A stretch of DNA of 64,000 nucleotides from Marsupella aquatica (Eukaryota; Marchantiophyta): positions 14,074,001 to 14,138,000 of the forward strand of contig OZ316896.1 of NCBI GenBank assembly GCA_973895155.1, written 5' to 3'. This document shows, piece after piece, positions 36,605 to 50,187 of this stretch. The notes under the pieces were generated by a model, which worked only from the letters and a program-made list of their open reading frames with translations, was not told where the DNA came from and ran no database searches. The position numbers and the translations under genes were made by a program. The number at the start of each line of letters is the position of its first letter. The stretch's first letter is position 1.

Positions 36605-36890
36605 ATGTCTGACTGGATTCATACGGGAGTATGGACGGTAACCATGCAAAGCGTTGGGACTTGGTGTCAGTTGAATCACGGGAACTATCACATGAAACCT
36701 ACGATCCGGCTAGCAATGGACTTGTGAATCCGAATCGGACATCACAAAAGGTACCAGAGTCAACTATGATTCTGTTGGAGTTGGGATGCTCCCAGCGCAC
36801 GGGGACAACCTGGTGGAAGGAATCTCGGGCATTCTGTCGGCGCTGGAGTGCATCATTCTACCACGGGGGCAGGTCCGCCGGTGGATTCTA
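36605..36890 (+). other. Coding-like fragment, identity unknown
   Basis: One frame reads HAKRWDLVSVESRELSHETY and DPASNGLVNPNRT (36646-36750). The frame one base earlier reads NYDSVGVGMLPAHGDNLVEG, then ISGILSALECIILPRG and QVRRWILSKQ (about 36755-36895). Together they look like one ~90-residue protein segment broken by a single-base shift near 36750. A GTACCAG at 36750 could instead be a splice donor. I do not recognise the family. It may be a gene remnant or exons of an unpredicted gene. Confidence 0.3.
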
Positions 36891-38145
36891 AGCAAACAGC
36901 ATTCACATTATTCCATCTAGTTCTTTTCGCCAAGATCCACCCAAGGAGAAGGCTTCCATTTACAATTGGAAACCGTTTCTCTGAACCGAGAACAGACAGA
37001 ACGAGACTAGGACAATAAACAATACTTTATGAAAGGCAAACCCAACAGAACAGTTGTTTCATGCCAACAACAAATAAAGCCACCAGCGTAGAGTTCCCAA
37101 ATCCCAACCATTCTCCCAATCAAACATTATTCTCTGGACCGTCATGGCTTGGAAAGGGAATATCCCCAATCCGGTACAGTAGTAGTAGTGGTGGTCAGAG
37201 GAGGAAGACGTCTTCGTGAGTCTGGCATTGGAAGAACTCTTGCCAAAGGCGAAGGGAGAGAGAGCTAATGGAGAAACATGCAGTTGATCTCCGGCGTTAT
37301 GGAAGAGCTCCTCCCACTCCCAAAGTGATTCAAGGAGTAGAAACAATGAAAAAGCCGATGTCGCAGGCTGCTGAAGGGTTCGGGGCAGTTATAACCGTTG
37401 CGAGAAAGGAGACTCGCATGAACGCCGGCCGCTGGACGAAAAGATTCAGAGTACAGCCCCCCTCGAGAGAGAGAGGGGGAGGAAGAGAAGCGGAGGAAGG
37501 AAAGGAGGGGAAGCAAGCGAATGGAAGGGAGCGGCAGCAGCAGCAGCGAAGGTGTTGGGGGAACGAAAGTCGGGAGGAGAATACAGCGAAGCAGACCGTT
37601 CGATCCAGATTCGAAGAGATGGAAGGAGAGCTGAGCACAGTAGCTCCACAAGATCCAGGTGGATGGTAGATTGCTGTAGATCGCATCGATCGAATCGTCC
37701 ATCGTCCATCGTCCTCTCTTGGTGGTGAGTCGCTCCTAAGCGAATGGGAACATGTTGGAGCAGCACCTCGGGACATCGCGCATTGTTCTCGATGGAAGGA
37801 AAGTTGGAAAGTGTCAGTTCTCATGGACAGGCTTAGCTTCAAACGAGAGAATACTGACGGCAAGAATCTGTCAGAAGAGGGGAGGAGAGGTGATTGGCGA
37901 TGAGGCAGCGGTGAGCTCGTAGCAGAAGAACATGGTGAGGTGCACGAGAATGACTGCTTTGTCGTAGGAAGTGAACTGAAGTGCAGCGGAGCGAAGAGAG
38001 AACGGACAGAATCGGGAAGCAAACAGATAAGTGGAGAAGAGTGACGGACATTGCAGAGGGGAAGTAAACAAATTATCGTCGAAGGGGTGCTGGATCGGGC
38101 TCTACATCCGGATCCATGCATCCCTACAGACGGTTGCGGGTGGCG
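36891..38145 (+). promoter_or_regulatory. Upstream region and probable long 5' leader of the LBD gene
   Basis: Between about 37430 and 37660 the plus strand is strongly purine-rich (GAGAGAGAGGGGG and similar, plus a CAG run near 37537). Such GA-rich leaders are common before plant transcription factor genes. A 133-codon open frame (37268-37669) lies here and could act as an upstream ORF if transcribed. A long antisense frame (37330-38121) is its proline/serine-rich shadow. No transcription start can be placed. Confidence 0.35.
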
Positions 38146-38814
38146 ATGGCGTCGGCGCCGGGGACGGCCGCTTGCGCAGCCTGCCGTGTGCTACGGAGGA
38201 AGTGCACGGCGCAGTGCCTTTTTGCACCATACTTTCCGCCTGATCAGCCCCAGAAGTTTGCTCATGTGCACAAGGTGTTTGGCGTTGCGAATGTGACCAA
38301 AATGCTACACGAGCTGCCTCCACCTCATCGAGAGGATTGTGTCAACTCGCTGGCCTACGAGGCGGATGCGAGAGTGCAAGATCCCGTGTACGGATGTGTA
38401 GGAGCCATCTCCGTGTTGCAGCAGCAAGTGGCTCATCTCCAGACGCAGCTCTCTCTTGCCACTTCGGAAATTGCCCGGCTTCGAGAGACTTTTGCAATTG
38501 CGGCTGCGGCCTCCACTCACAACAACGCGGTCTCAGGCGGCACACCTGCTAACGGCAATGGCAATGGTAATGGAAATATAACGAACGCCGGAAGTAATCT
38601 GTTCATGACAGCATTGCAGCCTTCCTCGCGCTCCTCTCCCCCTCACTGCTCTGTCGCCAACGGCATTTCGAACTCCACCATCAGCCTCGATCAGGAATCT
38701 CCCCAAGAGCTTATACGCCCTGCCAGCAATGCTAACGGCGGCATAAACACAAACGGCAGTAAGACTAATAGCGAAAACGAAATAACTCTTGTTCCTGCCT
38801 CAAGGCCAGCTTGA
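38146..38814 (+). CDS. LBD (LOB-domain) transcription factor, class I
   Basis: LOB-domain proteins are plant-specific nuclear transcription factors controlling organ boundaries and development. The 222-residue single-exon frame has the zinc-binding CX2CX6CX3C motif at C10, C13, C20 and C24. The GAS block follows, with FAPYFPPDQPQKFAHVHKVF then GVANVTKMLHELPPP, ending near DPVYGCVG. The leucine-zipper-like segment ISVLQQQVAHLQTQLSLA marks it as class I. The tail is low-complexity (N, G, S) with no known domain. I chose the ATG at 38146 over the in-frame ATG at 38116 because it has a purine at -3 and G at +4, and because MASAPGTAACAAC looks like typical family starts; the upstream choice would add 10 residues. 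It is tail-to-tail with the MHF1 gene. Confidence 0.92.
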   Translation: MASAPGTAACAACRVLRRKCTAQCLFAPYFPPDQPQKFAHVHKVFGVANVTKMLHELPPPHREDCVNSLAYEADARVQDPVYGCVGAISVLQQQVAHLQTQLSLATSEIARLRETFAIAAAASTHNNAVSGGTPANGNGNGNGNITNAGSNLFMTALQPSSRSSPPHCSVANGISNSTISLDQESPQELIRPASNANGGINTNGSKTNSENEITLVPASRPA

Positions 38815-39535
38815 AATCTTCGGTATCTACATGCCCCAATTCTCCAGCAGTTTTGATCCACAGCGAGAAATTTGACGAGACAGCGGCACTTGGTATATCT
38901 CCAAAGAGGTGCTTCAACGAGGACTTTCTCTCGACCCACAAGAAGTAGAGACAGCAGAAGTGAACGCAATCAAATCTTTAGAAAAACTTTCTGGAGTCCA
39001 ATTGGTCCCAGTCTAATGGACAGAATAAGCAAAACAATGATTAAAGCCAGCTTTCCAGACTCTGCCACTCTCAGTGATTAAGTAATCGCATTCAAAACTG
39101 AGACTGGACGGAATCTTTTCCCAATAGTGCTGTCCATTACTTGTTCAATTCATCTCGTTGCTCTCCATTAAACTCAGGATTCGATTGTTGTAAGTTCTTT
39201 TCCTCCCATCCAACTGAATTGTGATACAGTCCGCGTGTCGATTCATTTTAGGCCTCTAGACCCTGACCACGAGATCGCACTGCCCTCGAGATCAACAGCA
39301 TCAGTGGAATCACAAATCTGATTGTTTTATACGTGGCAATCAGCTCCTGGCAACCAATAGCGGGTAGACCCGTTCCGTAAGCGTTTTTTTGGGTGACCCG
39401 GAAGCTAAATTCATTGCCATGATGCGTAACCTAAGCACCGGATTTCTATTACTTGCCTATCTGCATAAGAATTCAAACTCCACATTCATCGCCCAAGTTG
39501 AATTGGGTGCCTGAGGTAAACCCAGGCTCACTGTT
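38815..39535. other. Convergent 3' region between LBD and MHF1
   Basis: About 0.7 kb holding the 3' UTRs of the converging LBD (plus) and MHF1 (minus) genes. No other gene is seen. Confidence 0.4.
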
Positions 39536-39994
39536 TCACATTCTTTGCCGCTTCCCTGCAGGAGACATCGCTGCCTCCTGGTTGTCATTGTCAGGACTGT
39601 CTCTGTTTAAGGAGTCAGCGGCTCCTGCTGCCTCGTCGCAATCCTGTCTTTGACGCACCTCATTCGGTCCTTTCTTTCGTCGCGATCGCTCGTCCTTGTT
39701 CTTCTTCGAATTTTTAGCCAGCTCTCGAACTAGCGGCATCAGTTTCGCAGCTACATCAGGATTCCTGCGAGCACTGAGAAGCACATCATCCATGTTCACA
39801 GTCTTCCGTCCGGCATGCTGTGCAAACAGTTCCAAATCCCGGGCCAATATCTCCATGTACTGAACAGTCATGTTCCCCATCGCTTTCATGACTGGCACAT
39901 TTATCGTCATCTGCAGCTTCTTTGCTTCCTCTTCCGCAATCGCCACCGCAGAGCAGAGTATCCGTGCATGCAATTCATTGTTCTCCAGATCCAT
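39536..39994 (-). CDS. MHF1: MHF1/CENP-S histone-fold protein
   Basis: MHF1 (CENP-S) pairs with MHF2 (CENP-X) as a histone-fold DNA-binding unit. It supports the FANCM helicase in DNA repair and limits meiotic crossovers, and it also occurs in the kinetochore CENP-T-W-S-X group. The single-exon frame gives 152 residues. The histone fold spans about residues 10-92: AVAIAEEEAKKLQM, MTVQYMEILARDLELFAQHA and GRKTVNMDDVLLSARRNPDV, the last two being the most conserved family blocks. The remaining ~60 residues are a charged tail (KKNKDERSRRKK and an acidic, serine-containing end). The start at 39994 gives a shorter N-terminus than some plant homologues, but no upstream coding is visible. Nothing suggests that it is broken. 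Confidence 0.9.
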   Translation of the reverse strand: MDLENNELHARILCSAVAIAEEEAKKLQMTINVPVMKAMGNMTVQYMEILARDLELFAQHAGRKTVNMDDVLLSARRNPDVAAKLMPLVRELAKNSKKNKDERSRRKKGPNEVRQRQDCDEAAGAADSLNRDSPDNDNQEAAMSPAGKRQRM

Positions 39995-40344
39995 CCCGTT
40001 TTGTCACTATTGTCGGAACTATCCCATATTCACGAGCCCCGCAAACAACGAACCGATTGCACAAACATCTCCTGTCCCTACGAACATTTCTTCGCGGCAA
40101 ATTCACTCGCCATTCCACCACGCGAGCCCTTTCCAGAGAATTCTACAGCAATCGAAAACGCCGTCCTAGGTTTCAAACCGAATGGATCAGGATTGCTCAT
40201 TCACCAAGAGACCATCTGTAAGAAGGCAACGAGCACTGACTCAAAGAGCTGTCCCAAAATCCCAGTCATGGAAATGGTTGAGTCGACTACCAGACCAAAA
40301 TCGTGTCTAGATTTAGGTTTCAAATTTGCTCTCATCGAAGGAAG
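39995..40344. other. MHF1 upstream region
   Basis: Contains the promoter side of the minus-strand MHF1 gene. Plus-strand frames here are shadows. No other gene seen. Confidence 0.35.
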
Positions 40345-40760
40345 TGGTCAATTTTCCCGCGGAAATTTGCCCCTGGCAATTGAATTCGCAGGGCGGTTCC
40401 ATGGGGTAAAGTATGGTTATGAGAACCGACCCTACCCCTGTAAGCTGGGGGTGTCATAGTTCCATGCCCTCTCCCAAAAACGACCGTATTGCACCACTTT
40501 TAACAGAGGTATTTGTTTGATCCACCCCCAAAATGAAACTTGTTACTTGGTCTACCTCCTGAGGTTTATCAACGGTCCAGATCTGAGATCAAAAGGTCCA
40601 TCAACGATCCAGATTGGGGAAAAGTATCAAGGGGGTTGAATAAGCAAACTTTTTGTAGACTGGAGGGGGTCTACTAAGCATATCTCTCCTTTTAACATGG
40701 TACAGTTATTACAAAGGTACTTTATCTATCGAGCTACTCTGTAGGTGACTTATTAGGGCG
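40345..40760 (+). repeat. Dispersed repeat family E, copy 1, split by a MITE
   Basis: The two parts, 40345-40505 and 40698-40760, together align with 41160-41325: the phrases GGCGGTTCCATGGGG, GGGTGTCA, CATGCCCTCTCC, TATTG and GGTACAGTTATTA correspond to GGTGGTTCCACGGGG, GGGTGTCA, TTGCCCTCTCC, TATTG and GGTACAATTATTA. The break is exactly where the element at 40506-40688 sits. Confidence 0.65.
40506..40688. mobile_element. 183-bp MITE with perfect 9-bp TSD
   Basis: It is flanked by perfect 9-bp direct repeats, CTTTTAACA, at 40497-40505 and 40689-40697. A 9-bp target duplication is typical of Mutator-like (MULE) elements. The left end starts GAGGTATTTGTTTGATCC; the right end, on the minus strand, starts GAGAGATATGCTTAGTAGAC. 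These are imperfect inverted repeats and resemble the ends of the 625-bp element at 29734-30358 (GAGAGATTTGCTTGGT). The inner half holds AACGGTCCAGATC and AACGATCCAGATT as close repeats. No protein is encoded. Confidence 0.8.
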
Positions 40761-41159
40761 GCCTTGCATGTAAACCGTCCTCAAAAACACTGTCCTTACC
40801 ACTCCATGAATAACAGGATTTATATTCTCTTGTCATGCTATATATGAGGTGCACAATTGCTTTTCTTGTCTATATTGGTTTTTGTTTTTTGTCATTCCTT
40901 GATTTTGTTTTCTGTTTCATTCTGATTCTAAAGGACTGGACCTGAAGGGCTGCAAAGTTTCCTGCCCTTGCCTTTGGTTCTCCACTTGTATGCCATAAGC
41001 CCTGCCTGAAGAGTAGGTTCCTTTGAGTCAATATGTTACTGCCATCTCTGGAGTTGAGGACCAGAAAACTAAGGACCTCACACACGCAAGAGGGCTCTAA
41101 GCTCTTTCACAATTTTATCTTATCTAGTTCCAATTATCTAAGGAACTCAATTTTCCTGT

Positions 41160-41325
41160 GGAAACTCTTGTCTACAATTTGCACTTGAATTCAGAGGGTG
41201 GTTCCACGGGGATAATATACCAGAACATCTGCTGAGGGTGTCACCGGTCCTTGCCCTCTCCGAAAAGGATGTATTGCTCGACTTTCCAACAAGGTACAAT
41301 TATTATTTAAAGAGCTTAAACAAAA
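41160..41325 (+). repeat. Dispersed repeat family E, copy 2
   Basis: Uninterrupted partner of copy 1, in the same orientation and about 0.8 kb away. It shows the empty-site form of the target of the 183-bp MITE. Confidence 0.6.
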
Positions 41326-42935
41326 AATCACTCCAACAATAGTCACATTATTGGGTTGTAATTGTCACACCATTCTGGGTGGTAATATAGTGTATTATAT
41401 ATACTATCTAGGTGGGGCTTTCATATGTGTGTTACCTGTTAGCCAGTGCTTTAGGGTTAGTGTAAGGTGATAGTTATCCCTTTGTGTTGGATTCAAGGCC
41501 TCATCTTTTGATGTTGAGCCTTTGAGCATGAGCTCTGGCGACTATGGTGTGATTGGTCAGGTTGTGCATGTGACACAATCAGATTCCTTGAAGGGCTTGA
41601 TATATGGTCATCTCGAACATGATCGATTGTGTGTTGTTGGTGTCGATTGGCATCCAATTCATGAAGATTATTGTGGGTTTTTGGTATGTGTGAACATGAG
41701 TTTCACTTGTACTTCATTCTCTTATGTTTGTGATTTTGGATTGTGCCTATGTGTGTCATTACAACCCATAACTTACTCAGGAATAAGGGTTATCCTACAC
41801 TTCACGCCTTTTGTGAGTTTTCCCTTTGTATTTTCCAATGCATTCTTGGAGAAGAATACCTGGTGTGGATCATCTTTTGAGAAATATTTCTCTTCTACTT
41901 TACAAAAATTCATGAAAATAGAAATCTCTCAGGCCTTTAATTAAGTGTATTAAGGTACTGTTTCCAAACCATCATGGGCAATTATTGTAATAGTCCCTCA
42001 AACTCAAGTGAGAGCTCCCAGTTTGTGGGACATTATATCCCACAATACCCTACATACATGATCCCTTAAACCCCCAACAAGCAAGAGAGTTACAAAGCTC
42101 AAAAGGAATCAACAATATTTGGAGCCAAGGTTGAGAGTCAAGATTGCTTCGTCCAAACAAGAAATGCAAGTCATAGAGAGTTGCCATACATACATTCCCT
42201 ACTTCTCATCCCACTTGAAGCCTTCACTATATTTTGTAGGGGTGAGGCAGTTGGTGTTAGGGACTCTAGTCGGGATTCCTTTGCTTGACCCTCCTATGCA
42301 CTCACTCCGTAACTCTACCAGGCTCTTGAATTTGCAGATTGCTAAGACTTACATTTTCATGTTCCTTGGTGTTGTTGTGTTGGGCTTCTCCATGGGTCCT
42401 TCAAGCCTTTTTCCTGTTTGGTCTGCCTCCCTTTGATCGGGTCTTTTGCCTGAGGGAGCATGTCTCCCTTTTGGACACCTTCTGTTTTTTGGCAGTTGGA
42501 TATATATATGGATAGAGATAGTGATTCTCCCTCGGTTCATTCATTTTCAGCTTGAATCATTTTCACAAGAGCACCATAGCACTGGAACTGAATCTAACTA
42601 ATAAAGAAAAATCAAAAGCCACTCCTGGGCCTATTGTCTAGAGACCCCGACTCTACTGGAGGGTAGAACTAGTGGGGGTGCATACATAAGACAGGGATAG
42701 GGACAAAGTTGAACACAAAAAACCATGGAATTCTTCTTTAGGCAAGTTTTTTTCTCCTCCTCATATGTACTTACATTCAAGGAACAAGTAATCTACTAAT
42801 ACAAAGCAATGGACAGCGTTTTACTGCCTAGAGTTTCTCTAGACAGTAACTCAAACATAAACATAATTTTTTTTTCTACTCTACTCTATTTATGTCCAAA
42901 GGATAGGTAATCAGGCTAGTTGGGCTAGTTTTTAC
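41326..42935. other. Non-coding gap
   Basis: No gene or shared repeat is recognised. The open frames at 41522-41944 and 42119-42436 have no domains. Confidence 0.3.
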
Positions 42936-42939
42936 ACAT

Positions 42940-43110
42940 AGGATAATGAAGGTTTGGTCTAGGGTTACTAGCCTGTAACCCTGTGACCAGAAAGTGAGGA
43001 AATACTGATTGGTGGGAACCGGGAGGTTTTCCTGACCTTTGTGGGAAATGGGTTTCAGACTAGAACCCCAACCCAAAGAGTTTTTATCATAAGTAATACC
43101 CAGTGTATTT
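42940..43110 (-). repeat. Dispersed repeat family A, copy 2
   Basis: Related to 43390-43620 in the same direction and to 5636-5875 on the other strand. Shared phrases include GGGTTACTAG, AACCCTGTGACCAGAAAGTG and GGTTTCAGAC. Confidence 0.6.
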
Positions 43111-43119
43111 TTTAAGGTT

Positions 43120-43620
43120 TTTACTTTTTTGCCAGAGTGGTAAATGTCCAGTGTGTGAAGGAGAAGATGCTCAAAATCTTCCTTATCTGATGATTTTCCT
43201 GACCTTCAGATCTCCCTAGATTAAGGATGACCGTTAGATTCTGGCTAATGGGACTTGTGATTAGGTGGAACACTAGCTGATGAGACAAAAATTTGCCAAA
43301 AATGGGGAAAGCTTTTTGGGGAGGTGGAATTTGGTGAAAATTTGCCACTGAGAAAAAAGTTGGTAATATCTGTTTGGAAAAACCAGTACTACTTTTTCGG
43401 GCACAGGGTTATGTATAGGGTAGTGACGGATTGGTCTGGCGTTACTAGTCAATAACCTTGTGACCAGAAAGTGAGGAAATGCTGACCAGTGGCAGTCGGG
43501 AAATTTTCTGAGCTTTGTGGGAACGGGTTTCAGACAGTAACCCCAGCCCAAACATTCATTATCATACTTAATACCTGTCCAGAAAAAGATTACAGGGCAA
43601 GACTTTATGGGCAAGACTTT
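43120..43620 (-). repeat. Dispersed repeat family A, copy 3, with linked block
   Basis: The part 43390-43620 aligns on the opposite strand with 5636-5875. The part 43120-43350 aligns on the opposite strand with 59640-59860: shared minus-strand phrases are TTGGCAAATTT/TTGGCAAAAAT, CATTAGCCAGAATCTAAC and GAGCATCTTCTCCTTCACA. So the two blocks are two ends of one larger element whose parts also occur separately. Confidence 0.6.
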
Positions 43621-44193
43621 ATGGGCAGAAAAGGTTAAGGTAACCTTTCTTCCTCACAAGAATGATGTAAATTGTACCTAGCACCTAGAAGAAAAGGTTA
43701 CACACTGGAATTACGTCCAAGGGGTAATGAGGCCACTCTAGTGGGGCTAGTTTTGCAAAGGCGAGGAGGGACGGAAGGAGGTGGCGGCTGGTTATTGGAT
43801 GCTTCTTCGCGGAGTGGAGTGGTGATGGTTCGAGTCGAGCATGGTGTTGATGTGGGTTCCGTCATCGTCGTTCAGATGAATTTCCTGGGGATGCCTTTTT
43901 AGTCCTCTGTACTACTCGGACTCTCGTTCGGCTGCTCCTTATTTCGGTGGGATTTGTATGAACGAACGAATGAATGGTTGAATGTACAACCTCGCCTCCG
44001 TTCGCTGTCGAGGCTAGTCTATCCGTTTCCCTTAGCGAAGAGTGCGGAGGAGAAGCGACGCCTGTGTTAGCTTGCTGAACTGCATCATCAGAAAGTTTCG
44101 TCCTCTCAGCTGCGCTTGTGTGGGTGATTTTCGTTCAACCTCTCATTCCCATAGCTTCGCTCTCTGGCTGCGGCTCCACCGCTCTTGGAACTG
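43621..44193 (+). promoter_or_regulatory. DHX33-type helicase upstream region
   Basis: About 570 bp before the start codon, GC-richer after 43700. A short frame (43672-43902) shows no domain. No TATA box is placed. Confidence 0.3.
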
Positions 44194-48959
<4,766 letters not shown>

Positions 48960-50187
48960 GTACTTCCTTGTAGAAGTAAAGCCTACTCAATATCTACCAT
49001 GTGTACTGGGGAGCCAATTAATAAAAACAAATCTGGTGCGCATTTGGGTTTGAAAACGTTCCATGTCTGATGGCCAACTTTAAGTGGTGTAATGGCCACG
49101 GGTTCTTTCAATGTATTATGTGCTGTTGGTTGCGATTGATACAAGAGGTAGTAACTGCGTAAGTTGTGTTGGTAGGGACAATGACCCTATTCATATAAGC
49201 TTTTCAAGGAGCTGCTTTTTTGACTGATTCTTTGAATGTTGAGAGATCATTTTGTTTCTGTAGTGTAGGGCTAGAATCGAGACCCTTTCTCTCCGTGCAT
49301 TTTGTGGTTATGTTCGTCTGAAATCTCTTATGTGGATAATTCATGGCTATTTCTTGTTTTCTGCGTGTGAGGATATTGTGTTTAGTGCTCATCGTGCTTT
49401 TGGGAAGGACGGGTACCATCGTCTGTGTACTGACTTTAAGCCGAAGCCGGAAGGGTCGAAGAAGGTCTATAAATCTGGGCAGAGACTACAATACAGAAAT
49501 TGTAAGAACACTTCATGTCTACAGAAAAGACACAGCGACAAGTTCTGGATCCCTCGTCCAATACCGTCAAAAAAAATTTGCTTGGACCTAACAGACTACA
49601 CAACTTGGCTTGCGATGCAACCAAAGCTAAGATACCAGCCATTCAATACAACTGGAAGTGACTGAAATCATAAAAAGGTCTATGTTAATAGGACGACAGC
49701 GGATAACATTTCAAGGCTATACCCGACGATGCAGGAGGTCATAGGAACGCAGTCAAACATATCTGGATAAAGATTCTTCACAATCCTTGGGCCTCATAGA
49801 GTCCCAACCGTCTCGGAATCTCCCCTTCTTTAACTGAGGAAATTGGACGGAATCCCCCAGTCTTTAACTGAAAAAAAGTGTAGCAAATCTGGATACTATT
49901 CAATTGTAAAAAAGCATCGACTTTCATAGACACCCAGTTTCGGTCTTGGGTAGCTGCCAGTAATTGGCGGTACAAATGCTATTCAATGTACAAAGAATTT
50001 CAATTTTTTTACATATATTACAATTGCCTGCCTAGGGAGGACTTATCCCCTGAAAATGGCTAGTACTACCTCACGAATTTCTCTTGCTCAAGTTCTTGAA
50101 CACGATCGACCGGGTGTAACACCTCACTTCTCAGTCCATGTACATTGCCTATGCAGATAAAACTGGGGCACCCAAAAACTGTGGGAT
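48960..50187. other. Convergent 3' region between the helicase and the NYN gene
   Basis: Holds the helicase 3' UTR and the spacer to the minus-strand NYN gene. Open frames at 49330-49665 and 49436-49642 have no domain. No repeat is recognised. Confidence 0.35.

Noticed and set aside
37330-38121. 263-codon minus-strand open frame
   Set aside because: Proline/serine/leucine-rich shadow of the purine-rich LBD leader; no domain and no splice context.
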